Part shown: piece after piece, positions 6,425 to 14,293 of the stretch
Layout of the letters: every line of letters begins with the position of its first letter
Position numbering within the stretch: the stretch's first letter is position 1
NCBI GenBank assembly: GCA_047632755.1
Contig: JBLIDT010000037.1
Coordinates: 1-24,278 of the forward strand
Reading direction: 5' to 3'
Source: JAKVAV01 sp047632755
GTDB lineage: Bacteria; Bacteroidota; Bacteroidia; Flavobacteriales_D; Cryomorphaceae
Length of the DNA: 24,278 nt
Translations under genes and position numbers: made by a program
The notes under the pieces: generated by a model
Seen by the model: only the letters and a program-made list of their open reading frames with translations
The model's database searches: none
What the model was told of the DNA's origin: nothing

Positions 6425-7734
6425 ATATTGCAGTCGTTGGAACTGGCTACGTAGGCCTTGTTACCGGAACTTGCTTCGCCGACACGGGAAATGACGTGAT
6501 CTGCGTAGATATCGACGAGAAGAAAGTCGAAAGAATGCAAAACGGCGAGGTGCCGATTTACGAACCTTACCTCGACACGGTTTTCGAAAGAAACATCCGC
6601 CAGGAGCGATTGCGTTTTACCACCGATCTAAAAGATGCCGTCTCGAAATGCAACATCATTTTCTTGGCATTGCCGACTCCTCCTGGAGAAGATGGATCTG
6701 CCGATCTTTCCTACGTCCTTGGCGTAGCCGAAGAGCTGGGTAAGATCATTGATGAATACAAAGTTATTATCGATAAGAGCACAGTGCCCGTGGGCACGGC
6801 TGAGTTGGTTCATGCGGCTATAGCCAAAAATGCCAAGGTAGATTTCGACGTGGTTTCAAATCCCGAATTTCTTCGCGAGGGCTTTGCCGTTGAAGATTTC
6901 ATGAAGCCCGACCGTGTAGTCATCGGAACTTCTTCTGAGCGCGCTGCCAAGGTGATGACTGATCTGTACAAGCCTTTTGTTCGTCAAGGAAATCCATTGA
7001 TTGTGATGGATGAAAAGTCAGCCGAGCTAACGAAATATGCTGCAAATGCTTTCTTGGCCACTAAAATCACTTTCATGAACGAGATTGCCAACTTTTGTGA
7101 GTTGGTAGGTGCTGATGTGGACAAAGTCCGCGCGGGTATTGGAACAGACGACAGAATCGGAAAACGCTTCCTATTCCCCGGGATCGGGTATGGCGGAAGT
7201 TGTTTCCCAAAAGATGTTCAGGCATTGGTTCGAAGTGGGAAAGAGTCTGGTTATCGTTTTGAGATCTTGGAGTCTGTCCTTAAGGTAAATGACCGCCAGA
7301 AATTGTCATTGATTCACAAAGTGAAGGAGTATTTCGGAGATAATCTGGAAGGCAAAACTTTTGCGCTTTGGGGCTTGGCTTTCAAACCTGATACAGATGA
7401 CATTCGCGAAGCTCCTGCCCTTTACATGATTAGGGAATTGCTTTTAGCGAAAGCCAAAATTGTAGCATTTGATCCCGAAGCAATGGACAATGTGAAGACT
7501 GTGCACGGAGACACCATTGAGTACTCGGAGAATATGTATTCAGCACTTGAAAATGCCGATGCTTTACTGATAGCAACTGAGTGGGGCGTTTTCAGAAGTC
7601 CCGATTTTAAAAAGGTGATTGATAGACTCAAGGCACCAGTTATTTTCGATGGAAGGAATCTTTATGAGCCCAGTCAAATGAAAGAGCTAGGCTTCCACTA
7701 CGAGAGCATCGGTAGAGAAAAAATTACGTCATGA
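6421..7734 (+). CDS. ugd: UDP-glucose 6-dehydrogenase
   Basis: Ugd oxidises UDP-glucose to UDP-glucuronate with two NAD+. The 437-residue protein starts with the Rossmann motif MNIAVVGTGYVG. It has the TKYAANAFLATK helix (Lys205) and the catalytic cysteine Cys261 in GIGYGGSCFPKD, followed by the C-terminal UDP-binding domain (FALWGLAFKPDTDDIREAP). The start is the ATG at 6421, which overlaps the previous stop as ATGA; a longer frame to 6319 runs through wbpE and is not needed. The next gene starts with another ATGA overlap and encodes the enzyme that uses UDP-glucuronate, so this pair forms a UDP-xylose module inside the operon. Confidence 0.95.
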   Translation: MNIAVVGTGYVGLVTGTCFADTGNDVICVDIDEKKVERMQNGEVPIYEPYLDTVFERNIRQERLRFTTDLKDAVSKCNIIFLALPTPPGEDGSADLSYVLGVAEELGKIIDEYKVIIDKSTVPVGTAELVHAAIAKNAKVDFDVVSNPEFLREGFAVEDFMKPDRVVIGTSSERAAKVMTDLYKPFVRQGNPLIVMDEKSAELTKYAANAFLATKITFMNEIANFCELVGADVDKVRAGIGTDDRIGKRFLFPGIGYGGSCFPKDVQALVRSGKESGYRFEILESVLKVNDRQKLSLIHKVKEYFGDNLEGKTFALWGLAFKPDTDDIREAPALYMIRELLLAKAKIVAFDPEAMDNVKTVHGDTIEYSENMYSALENADALLIATEWGVFRSPDFKKVIDRLKAPVIFDGRNLYEPSQMKELGFHYESIGREKITS

Positions 7735-8720
7735 AAAAGAGGGTATTAATAACCGGCGCTGCTGGATTTTTGGGTTCTCACCTTTGCGATCGCTTTATGG
7801 CCGAGGGCTATGAAGTAATGGCGATGGATAACCTGATTACAGGAGACCTCAGAAATATCGAGCATCTTTTTCCCGAAAAGGATTTTACCTTTTATAACCA
7901 CGACGTTAGCAATTTCGTCCATGTGCCGGGGAAGCTGGATTATATCCTCCACTTTGCCTCGCCCGCTAGCCCGATAGATTATTTAAAGATTCCTATTCAA
8001 ACGTTGAAGGTGGGCTCTTTAGGAACCCACAACCTTTTGGGTTTGGCGAAAGCCAAAGGAGCCCGAATCTTGGTAGCCAGCACAAGTGAAGTCTATGGTG
8101 ACCCTGAAGTTCACCCGCAGAAAGAGACGTATTGGGGTAACGTAAACCCGATAGGCCCTCGCGGTGTCTACGATGAAGCGAAACGTTTTCAAGAGGCCAT
8201 CACTATGGCGTATCACCGTTTTCACGGATTGGAAACACGGATCATTAGAATATTTAATACCTACGGCCCCAGAATGAGATTGAATGATGGTCGGGTATTG
8301 CCGGCTTTTATCGGCCAAGCATTGAGAGGTGAAGATTTCACTGTCTTTGGAGATGGATCGCAAACCCGAGCGTTTTGCTACGTTGATGATTTGGTAGAAG
8401 GAATTTATCGATTGCTTCTCTCAGATTATGTGGAACCAGTCAATATTGGAAATCCCGATGAGATTACGATCAAATCTTTTGCAGAAGAAATTGTAGAGTT
8501 GACAGGAGCTAAAACCAAGATCATCTACAAATCACTCCCCCACGACGATCCCAAGAAACGCCGGCCAGATATTTCGGTGGCTAAAGCATTGCTAGATTGG
8601 GAACCAAAGGTCGAGCGTTACGATGGCTTGAAACGAACATTGGCCTATTTCAAAACACTGAGCGAAGAGGATTTATACAAAAAAGATCACAAGCATTTCG
8701 ATAATTACATCAGGCGTTAA
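7731..8720 (+). CDS. UDP-glucuronate decarboxylase (UDP-xylose synthase), SDR family
   Basis: This 329-residue extended SDR oxidises UDP-glucuronate at C4, loses CO2 and reduces the product to UDP-xylose. Visible features are the NAD site GAAGFLG (9-15), the catalytic Tyr147/Lys151 in YDEAK, and STSEVYGDP with Glu120. NPIGPRGVYDEAKRFQE is characteristic of bacterial and eukaryotic UXS. Late in the protein are TRAFCYVDDLVEGI and the RRPDI segment (Arg278), where UXS enzymes have an essential Arg. It follows ugd by an ATGA overlap, which supplies its substrate. The next gene begins with a one-base TAATG overlap. UXS is much more likely than a plain 4-epimerase because of the specific motifs. 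Confidence 0.92.
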   Translation: MKKRVLITGAAGFLGSHLCDRFMAEGYEVMAMDNLITGDLRNIEHLFPEKDFTFYNHDVSNFVHVPGKLDYILHFASPASPIDYLKIPIQTLKVGSLGTHNLLGLAKAKGARILVASTSEVYGDPEVHPQKETYWGNVNPIGPRGVYDEAKRFQEAITMAYHRFHGLETRIIRIFNTYGPRMRLNDGRVLPAFIGQALRGEDFTVFGDGSQTRAFCYVDDLVEGIYRLLLSDYVEPVNIGNPDEITIKSFAEEIVELTGAKTKIIYKSLPHDDPKKRRPDISVAKALLDWEPKVERYDGLKRTLAYFKTLSEEDLYKKDHKHFDNYIRR

Positions 8721-9289
8721 TGGGTTTTCAGGCACACGAAACGACAGTAATCGACGAGGGTTGCGAAATAGGTGAAGGCACCAAGATTTGGCACTTTTCT
8801 CACATCATGCCCAATTGCAAGATTGGAGAAAACTGCAACATTGGCCAGAACGTGGTCATCTCTCCTGAAGTTGTTTTGGGTAGAAATGTGAAAGTGCAAA
8901 ACAACGTTTCCATCTACACAGGTGTTATCTGTGAAGACGACGTGTTCCTGGGGCCTTCGATGGTATTTACCAATGTAATGAATCCCAGAAGTGCCATTGT
9001 TAGAAGAGATCAATACTCTAAGACTGTAGTAAAAAAAGGTGCCAGCATTGGTGCGAATGCTACGATAGTATGTGGGAATGATATTGGCGAATACGCCTTC
9101 ATTGGCGCAGGAGCGGTTGTTACTAAAACAGTGCTTCCATTTGCAATGGTTATTGGAAATCCTGCGAAGCAACTGGGTTGGATAAGTGAATTTGGTCATC
9201 GATTAAAATTTGATGATGGAGGTCAAGCCGCTTGCCCTGAAAGTGGCGATAAGTATATTCTTGAGGACGGAAAGGTCAGAAAGCAATGA
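8720..9289 (+). CDS. wbpD: UDP-2-acetamido-3-amino-glucuronate N-acetyltransferase (WbpD type)
   Basis: This 189-residue left-handed beta-helix acyltransferase is predicted to acetylate the 3-amino group of UDP-GlcNAc(3NH2)A using acetyl-CoA, giving UDP-GlcNAc(3NAc)A. Imperfect hexapeptide repeats run from about residue 10 to 150 (IDEGCEIGEGTKIW, CKIGENCNIGQNVVI, GASIGANATIVCG, YAFIGAGAVVTK). VIGNPAKQLGWISEFG closes the helix, as in WbpD/WlbB relatives. The length matches WbpD. The start codon shares one base with the stop of the decarboxylase gene (TAATG), and the stop overlaps wbpB by ATGA. The exact substrate is inferred from the operon. Confidence 0.88.
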   Translation: MGFQAHETTVIDEGCEIGEGTKIWHFSHIMPNCKIGENCNIGQNVVISPEVVLGRNVKVQNNVSIYTGVICEDDVFLGPSMVFTNVMNPRSAIVRRDQYSKTVVKKGASIGANATIVCGNDIGEYAFIGAGAVVTKTVLPFAMVIGNPAKQLGWISEFGHRLKFDDGGQAACPESGDKYILEDGKVRKQ

Positions 9290-10314
9290 GTCAACAAAAA
9301 GTAAAGTTTGCCATCGTCGGATACGGCCATATAGGAAAGCGCCATGCTGAAATGATTCGCCGAAATGATGAGGCTGAATTAGTCGCTGTGGTTGATTCTT
9401 TGGCTCCTACGGGTTGTGGTGCCGACGAAATTGAGGAGTCTTTTTTCTCCACTATGGAGGAGATGTTTGAAGCCCATCCCGAGATAGATGTGGTGAATAT
9501 TTGCACCCCAAATGGCCTGCATGCATCGCAGGCTATCATGGCATTGAATCAAAAAAAACACGTCGTTTGCGAGAAGCCAATGGGCTTGACGAAGGCGAAT
9601 TGTGAAGAGGTTATCTTCAAGGCACTTCAGGTGAGTAGACACGTTTTTTGCGTAATGCAAAACCGCTATTCTCCTCCATCTGCTTGGCTTAAGGACATGA
9701 TTGAGAACAAGAGATTGGGTGAGGTCTTCTTGGTAGATATTGACTGCTACTGGAACCGCGATGAGCGTTACTACAAGAATGACGGTTGGAAAGGGAAAGC
9801 TGATTTGGATGGCGGGACCCTTTTTACTCAGTTCTCTCACTTCATCGATATCATGTATTGGCTCTTTGGGGACATCGAAAATATTGAAGGTCGTTTTGCC
9901 GACTTCAACCATGCCGACCTCACCGATTTTGAAGACAGCGGTTTGGTGACTTTCGACTTTATCAATGGAGGTAAGTGTTCTTTGAATTACTCGACCTCAG
10001 TCTGGGGGAAAAATCTAGGCAGTAGCATTACCGTAATTGGTAGCAAAGGCAGCGTCAAAGTCGGCGGACAATACATGAATGAAGTAGAAGTCTGCAATGT
10101 AGAAGGCTACGAAATGCCTGAGCTCAATGCGTCAAACCCTGCCAATGATTATGGTGCTTACAAAGGAAGCGCTGCCAATCACCACTTCGTCATCGAAAAT
10201 GTCATTGACACTATTTTGAATAGAAATGTGGCTACTACCAATGCTCTTGAAGGGCTGAAGGTGGTGGACATCATCGAAAGAATCTACAAAGTAAGAGACA
10301 AGAATAATTCCTGA
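9286..10314 (+). CDS. wbpB: UDP-GlcNAcA 3-dehydrogenase, Gfo/Idh/MocA family (WbpB type)
   Basis: The 342-residue NAD-dependent oxidoreductase is predicted to oxidise C3 of UDP-GlcNAcA, feeding the aminotransferase encoded first in the operon. The Rossmann motif AIVGYGHIGKRH lies at 9-20. The family EKP motif (CEKPMGLTK, Lys97) and GGTLFTQFSHFIDIMYW with His185 correspond to the active-site Lys and His of the Gfo/Idh/MocA fold. Bordetella/Pseudomonas WbpB is about 316 residues, so this is slightly longer. In WbpB enzymes NADH stays bound and is reoxidised with 2-oxoglutarate regenerated by WbpE; that coupling is known of the family and not visible here. It overlaps wbpD (ATGA), and wbpA starts one base after its stop. 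Confidence 0.88.
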   Translation: MSQQKVKFAIVGYGHIGKRHAEMIRRNDEAELVAVVDSLAPTGCGADEIEESFFSTMEEMFEAHPEIDVVNICTPNGLHASQAIMALNQKKHVVCEKPMGLTKANCEEVIFKALQVSRHVFCVMQNRYSPPSAWLKDMIENKRLGEVFLVDIDCYWNRDERYYKNDGWKGKADLDGGTLFTQFSHFIDIMYWLFGDIENIEGRFADFNHADLTDFEDSGLVTFDFINGGKCSLNYSTSVWGKNLGSSITVIGSKGSVKVGGQYMNEVEVCNVEGYEMPELNASNPANDYGAYKGSAANHHFVIENVIDTILNRNVATTNALEGLKVVDIIERIYKVRDKNNS

Positions 10315-10315
10315 T

Positions 10316-11605
10316 ATGTACAATTCCCTCTTAAACAAGGAGAAGAAAATGGCCATAATTGGCCTTGGTTACGTTGGGCTCCCAATAGCCCTTGAGTTTG
10401 CCAAAAAAGTTTCTGTGATTGGTTTTGATATCAACCCTGACCGGGTTGAATTGATGAAGAAAGGCATCGATCCAAGCAATGAATTGGAGTCATCAGATTT
10501 TGAAGGTTGTGACATTAAATTCACTGCAAATGCGGATGATTTGAAGGAGGCTTCCTTTTTTATCGTAGCTGTGCCTACGCCGATTGATATCGGAAACAAG
10601 CCCGATCTAACCCCCGTTCTGGCTGCCTCTAAAACAGTAGGGAACGCCATTTCAAAAGGTGATTACGTCGTCTTTGAAAGTACGGTTTACCCCGGTTGTA
10701 CCGAGGAAGATTGCGTACCTGTAATTGAGCAGATCGCAGGACTCACCTCTGTTGTAGACTTCAAAGTTGGGTACAGTCCCGAGCGAATTAATCCAGGAGA
10801 CAAAGAGCATACGCTTCGCAGTATCGTGAAGGTATCTGCGGGTTGCGATGAGGAGTCGGCCGAGATCATTGCCAAAGTATATGAATTGGTGGTTGATGCT
10901 GGAGTTCACCGTGCCAGCTCTATTCGCGTAGCTGAAGCCGCTAAAATTATTGAGAATACCCAGCGCGATGTCAACATCGCCTTGATCAATGAGCTTTCAA
11001 TTATTTTTAATCGAATGGGGATCAATACCTATGAGGTACTTGAAGCTGCGGGAACCAAGTGGAATTTCTTGAATTTCCGACCTGGTTTAGTTGGTGGTCA
11101 CTGCATTGGAGTCGACCCCTACTACCTCACGCACAAGGCAGAGAAGCTCGGATATCACGCGCAAATCATCAACTCAGGTCGATTTGTGAATGACTCTATG
11201 GGTGGCTATGTAGCTAAGCAAACCGTTAAGAAGATCATCTCACAAGGCAAGCACATTCAAAATGCGAAGGTGCTAGTTATGGGTGCTACCTTTAAAGAGA
11301 ACGTGAGCGACATTCGCAATTCCAAAGTTGTGGATACAGTGCGAGAATTGGAGTCTTTTGGTATTCTAGTGGATGTTATAGATCCTCATGCCTCTCCAGA
11401 AGAAGTCAAGCACGAATATGGTTATGATTTGGCTTCTAAGCCGAACCCCAAATACGACGCGGTGATTGTGGCAGTGAATCACTCCGAATACGAAAATCTC
11501 CCCGAGAGTTACTTCGAGGAGATTATCGCTGAGGATGGAGTTTTTGTTGATTTAAAAGGAATCTACCGAGGGAAGATCAGTAAGTTTCTTTACTGGAGCT
11601 TATAG
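10316..11605 (+). CDS. wbpA: UDP-N-acetylglucosamine 6-dehydrogenase (WbpA/TviB class)
   Basis: This 429-residue nucleotide-sugar dehydrogenase is predicted to make UDP-GlcNAcA, the first step of the pathway, although it is the last gene in the operon. Features are GLGYVGLP (16-23), VAVPTPIDIGNKPDLTPV (a TviB/WbpA-class signature), and AEAAKIIENTQRDVNIAL with Lys210. GGHCIGVDPYYL holds the catalytic Cys263. The GHCIGVDPYYL motif separates it from the UDP-glucose enzyme encoded at 6421 (GGSCFPKD). A shorter start at residue 12 (MAIIGLGYVG) is possible. No convincing terminator follows; the next 379 bases are gene-free. UDP-GalNAc/UDP-ManNAc dehydrogenases share these motifs; the neighbours favour UDP-GlcNAc. 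Confidence 0.9.
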   Translation: MYNSLLNKEKKMAIIGLGYVGLPIALEFAKKVSVIGFDINPDRVELMKKGIDPSNELESSDFEGCDIKFTANADDLKEASFFIVAVPTPIDIGNKPDLTPVLAASKTVGNAISKGDYVVFESTVYPGCTEEDCVPVIEQIAGLTSVVDFKVGYSPERINPGDKEHTLRSIVKVSAGCDEESAEIIAKVYELVVDAGVHRASSIRVAEAAKIIENTQRDVNIALINELSIIFNRMGINTYEVLEAAGTKWNFLNFRPGLVGGHCIGVDPYYLTHKAEKLGYHAQIINSGRFVNDSMGGYVAKQTVKKIISQGKHIQNAKVLVMGATFKENVSDIRNSKVVDTVRELESFGILVDVIDPHASPEEVKHEYGYDLASKPNPKYDAVIVAVNHSEYENLPESYFEEIIAEDGVFVDLKGIYRGKISKFLYWSL

Positions 11606-11629
11606 TTTGTGTCTTTTTGTAGAGTCCAT

Positions 11630-11722
11630 TATCTGCGTTCCACTTGTTTTAAAAACAGTCATTAACAAGAGTCAACTCCTTGGATTTTAAAATTACGTGC
11701 GCCTTGCTAATGAACCCTCTAT
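11630..11722. repeat. Intergenic repeat, copy 1
   Basis: A 25-bp block (11630-11654, beginning TATCTGCGTTCCACTTG) is identical to 11803-11827. Downstream the similarity continues in the same order with AGTCAACT (11670), ATTACG (11692) and CCTCTAT (11716), separated by diverged sequence and indels. Confidence 0.75.
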
Positions 11723-11802
11723 TTCGGATACTTGGCTAGATGGACAGCTTCTAATTGAAGGCTGACTGTATAATCCACTACCATGCTTTCGGCTTGATCT
11801 TC

Positions 11803-11908
11803 TATCTGCGTTCCACTTGTTTTAAAATAGTCCCTTCGACGGAACTAAGGACATCGCATTGACATTAGTCAACTTCCTGATTACGCCCTTTTGTCGTGAG
11901 ACCTCTAT
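11803..11908. repeat. Intergenic repeat, copy 2
   Basis: This is the second copy, offset by 173 bp: the identical 25-bp block at 11803-11827, then AGTCAACT (11867), ATTACG (11880) and CCTCTAT (11902). A further shared string, CGCCTTnnTAATGAAC, occurs at 11700-11715 and 11930-11945, outside the simple alignment, so the region is mosaic. Confidence 0.7.
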
Positions 11909-11984
11909 CGCTAAGTGTTAAAAAATAAACGCCTTATTAATGAACTTTCTTGATCAGACTCTTGAGTGTATAAACTGACTTTAT

Positions 11985-12866
11985 TTAGAGCTCTGCCGAA
12001 GAGGTGTCAAACCCTCGGTCTACTTTCTTGAACAATCCTTGAAGAACCTTTCCAGGCCCTACTTCGACTACAGCAGTAGCTCCGTTGGCGATCATATTTT
12101 GCATCGTCTGCGTCCAACGAACGGGAGCAGTAAGTTGAGCTACCAAATTTGATTTGATGGTAGCTGGATCAGTTACTGGTTCTGCCGAAACGTTTTGATA
12201 AACGGGGCAAGACGGTACTTTTATCTCTGTTGATTCAATGGCCGATGCCAAATCAGCTCTTGCTGGTTCCATCAATGGTGAGTGAAATGCTCCACCAACG
12301 GGTAGGATCATTGCGCGTCGTGCTCCCGCAGCTGAAAGAGAGTCACATGCTTTTTGAACAGCATCTAGTTCTCCACTGATCACCAATTGGCCGGGGCAAT
12401 TGTAATTGGCTGGTACGACAATGCCTTCCGTATCTGCACAATGCTTTTCTACGACTTCGTCATCCAGAGCCAGAATTGCGGCCATGGTACCTTTTGTTTG
12501 TTCGGTAGCTTTCTGCATCGCATTGGCGCGTTGCGCTACCAATTTTAATCCTGCCTCAAAGCTCAGTGCTCCTGCCGCAGTTAAAGCTGAAAACTCCCCG
12601 AGGCTATGGCCCGCAACCATATCGGGCTGAAATTTATCGCCGAGCATTTTGGCTAAAATAACGCTGTGCAAGAAGATAGCAGGTTGAGTTACTCGCGTTT
12701 CTTTTAAATCGTCTTGCGTACCATTGAACATGATATCGGTGATCCGAAATCCGAGTATATCGTTTGCTTGTTCAAAAAGCGCTTTGGCTTCCGCTGATTG
12801 TTCGTAGAGTTCTTTGGCCATTCCTGGAAACTGTGCTCCTTGCCCTGGAAATACATATGCTTTCAT
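11985..12866 (-). CDS. fabD: Malonyl-CoA:ACP transacylase
   Basis: FabD moves the malonyl group from CoA to acyl carrier protein for fatty-acid elongation in the cytoplasm. At 293 residues it is normal length. The sequence shows FPGQGAQ at 6-12, the nucleophile Ser88 in GHSLGEFSAL, and catalytic His195 in GGAFHSPLM. EVGPGKVLQGLFKK lies near the C terminus. The start is the ATG at 12866. It lies 73 bp downstream of the BI-1 gene on the same strand, separated by an intrinsic terminator, so it probably has its own promoter; a near match TTTATTTG to the -7 box overlaps the terminator tail. It is not next to other fatty-acid genes in this window. Confidence 0.95.
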   Translation of the reverse strand: MKAYVFPGQGAQFPGMAKELYEQSAEAKALFEQANDILGFRITDIMFNGTQDDLKETRVTQPAIFLHSVILAKMLGDKFQPDMVAGHSLGEFSALTAAGALSFEAGLKLVAQRANAMQKATEQTKGTMAAILALDDEVVEKHCADTEGIVVPANYNCPGQLVISGELDAVQKACDSLSAAGARRAMILPVGGAFHSPLMEPARADLASAIESTEIKVPSCPVYQNVSAEPVTDPATIKSNLVAQLTAPVRWTQTMQNMIANGATAVVEVGPGKVLQGLFKKVDRGFDTSSAEL

Positions 12867-12895
12867 AACGGTGATTGGTTTTGAGTCGTTTACAA

Positions 12896-12922
12896 ATAAA
12901 AAAATCCGACGATAGTCGGATT
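12896..12922 (-). terminator. Intrinsic terminator downstream of the BI-1 family gene
   Basis: On the minus strand AATCCGAC-TATC-GTCGGATT (plus 12903-12922) is followed by TTTTTTTAT. The perfect 8-bp stem with a 4-nt loop and T run directly after the BI-1 stop makes this a strong terminator. Confidence 0.85.
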
Positions 12923-12939
12923 CTCAGTTTTTTAAATGA

Positions 12940-13680
12940 TTAATCTCTGTTCCCCAAAAAGCGAAGCAGGAATAAAAAGAGGTTGACGAAATCGAGGTAA
13001 AGGGTCAAAGCTCCCATGAGGGCATGCTTGTTTCCTTCATCAGTAGTCGAGTCCACTTGCATTCCAATTCGCTTGAGTTTCTGCATGTCGTAAGCTGTAA
13101 GTCCTGTAAATATCAAAACGCCTAAACCACTGATGACATAATCCATCGTGGCACTTTGCATAAACCAGTTTACCACCATAGCAATGACAATTCCGATTAA
13201 TCCCATCATCAGGAGGGAACCAAATTTGGTTAAATCAGTGGTAGTGGTGTACCCCAAAACCGCCATAATTCCGAAAGTGGCCGAAGTAATCAAAAAGGTA
13301 GTAGTGATACTACTCGCCGTATAAACAGCAAAGACTGAACTGAGGCTGATGCCCATCAGAAGACTGAAGACAACCATAGCTGCGAGCATTCCGCTGCTCG
13401 ACATTTTTTGAAAGCGGAACCCCATCAATAGAACAAGACCGAATGGAGCGAGCATGGCAATCCATCCTAGCATCGACATGCCTCCTTCTGCATTTCTGAG
13501 AAGATTGGAAAGATCGTCATTGGTTCCAAACCAATAAGCCATGACACCCGAAATTGCCAGTGCTGCGGTCATGTACGTCATTACATTACTAACGAAGTTT
13601 TTGGCTAGAGCGCCCGCATCAACTTGTGCTGAATGCTGTCCGCCATCGCGTCCGAACATTATATTTTTGTTCTGTTCCAT
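12940..13680 (-). CDS. Bax inhibitor-1 (BI-1/YccA) family membrane protein
   Basis: The 246-residue integral membrane protein has seven hydrophobic segments after a hydrophilic N terminus of about 25 residues. Family features are GYTTTTDLTKFGSLLMMGL in the middle and GLTAYDMQKLKRIG before the last helix, matching the BI-1/YccA pattern with conserved acidic residues near the C-terminal helices. Bacterial members are reported as pH-sensitive calcium leak channels or FtsH modulators; no specific role can be deduced here. It starts 6 bp after folE and ends in a strong terminator, so it is the last gene of PTPS-folE-BI-1. Confidence 0.9.
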   Translation of the reverse strand: MEQNKNIMFGRDGGQHSAQVDAGALAKNFVSNVMTYMTAALAISGVMAYWFGTNDDLSNLLRNAEGGMSMLGWIAMLAPFGLVLLMGFRFQKMSSSGMLAAMVVFSLLMGISLSSVFAVYTASSITTTFLITSATFGIMAVLGYTTTTDLTKFGSLLMMGLIGIVIAMVVNWFMQSATMDYVISGLGVLIFTGLTAYDMQKLKRIGMQVDSTTDEGNKHALMGALTLYLDFVNLFLFLLRFLGNRD

Positions 13681-13686
13681 ATCTGT

Positions 13687-14286
13687 TTAGTGCAGCTTTG
13701 CTGATATTAAATTTACAAATTCCTGACGAGTTGTCTCCTTCAAAAATTCTCCATGAAATGCTGAAGTCGTGGTAACGGAGTTTTGCTTTTGCACTCCGCG
13801 CATTTGCATGCACATGTGCTGAGCTTCTATCACTACTGCTACCCCAACAGGGTTTAGCGTTTCTTGGATGCAATCCTTAATTTGATTTGTCAGTCGTTCT
13901 TGCACTTGCAATCTTCGTGCAAATACATCTACTATTCGAGGAATTTTACTGAGTCCTACGATTCGACCATTGGGAATGTAGGCCACATGTGCTTTGCCAA
14001 AGAATGGCAACATATGGTGCTCGCAAAGGCTATAAACTTCAATGTCTTTTACCAAGACCATTTGGCTATACTCCTCGTCAAACATGGCCGATCGAATAAT
14101 GGCACAAGGATCTTCATCGTAACCTTGAGTTAAGAACTGCATGGATTTCGCTACTCGCAATGGGGTGTTTTCCAAGCCTTGACGATCTCTTTCGCCCCCT
14201 AAGTTATCCAGCACTTTATCAAAAAGGGATTCTAGATTTTCGAGCTCTTTTTCCTTCTGAATATGTTTTGAATCTTCCTTTTCCAT
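13687..14286 (-). CDS. folE: GTP cyclohydrolase I
   Basis: FolE converts GTP to 7,8-dihydroneopterin triphosphate, the entry to pterin and folate synthesis. With the ATG at 14286 it has 199 residues, the normal size; a longer frame up to 14436 would overlap the upstream gene by 140 bp and adds a non-homologous N terminus. The zinc ligands are Cys88 and His91 in SLCEHHMLPFFGKAHVAY and Cys159 in EAQHMCMQMRG. GLSKIPRIVDVFARRLQVQERLT and TTSAFHG are also typical. It begins 7 bp after the PTPS-family gene, whose substrate is its product. Confidence 0.96.
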   Translation of the reverse strand: MEKEDSKHIQKEKELENLESLFDKVLDNLGGERDRQGLENTPLRVAKSMQFLTQGYDEDPCAIIRSAMFDEEYSQMVLVKDIEVYSLCEHHMLPFFGKAHVAYIPNGRIVGLSKIPRIVDVFARRLQVQERLTNQIKDCIQETLNPVGVAVVIEAQHMCMQMRGVQKQNSVTTTSAFHGEFLKETTRQEFVNLISAKLH

Positions 14287-14293
14287 CACTCCG

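Larger units (their letters stand above)
11606..11984. other. Gene-free stretch with a duplicated element
   Basis: These 379 bases separate the ends of wbpA (+) and fabD (-). There is no plausible ORF. The stretch holds two diverged copies of an element of about 95-105 bp, listed separately. The only terminator candidate is a weak AT-only stem on the minus strand downstream of fabD: AATAA-GGCGT-TTATT followed by TTTT, at about 11920-11938. Confidence 0.6.

Noticed and set aside
8720..9199. 160-codon minus-strand ORF opposite wbpD
   Set aside because: Shadow frame of a well-supported acyltransferase; its translation has no recognisable features.
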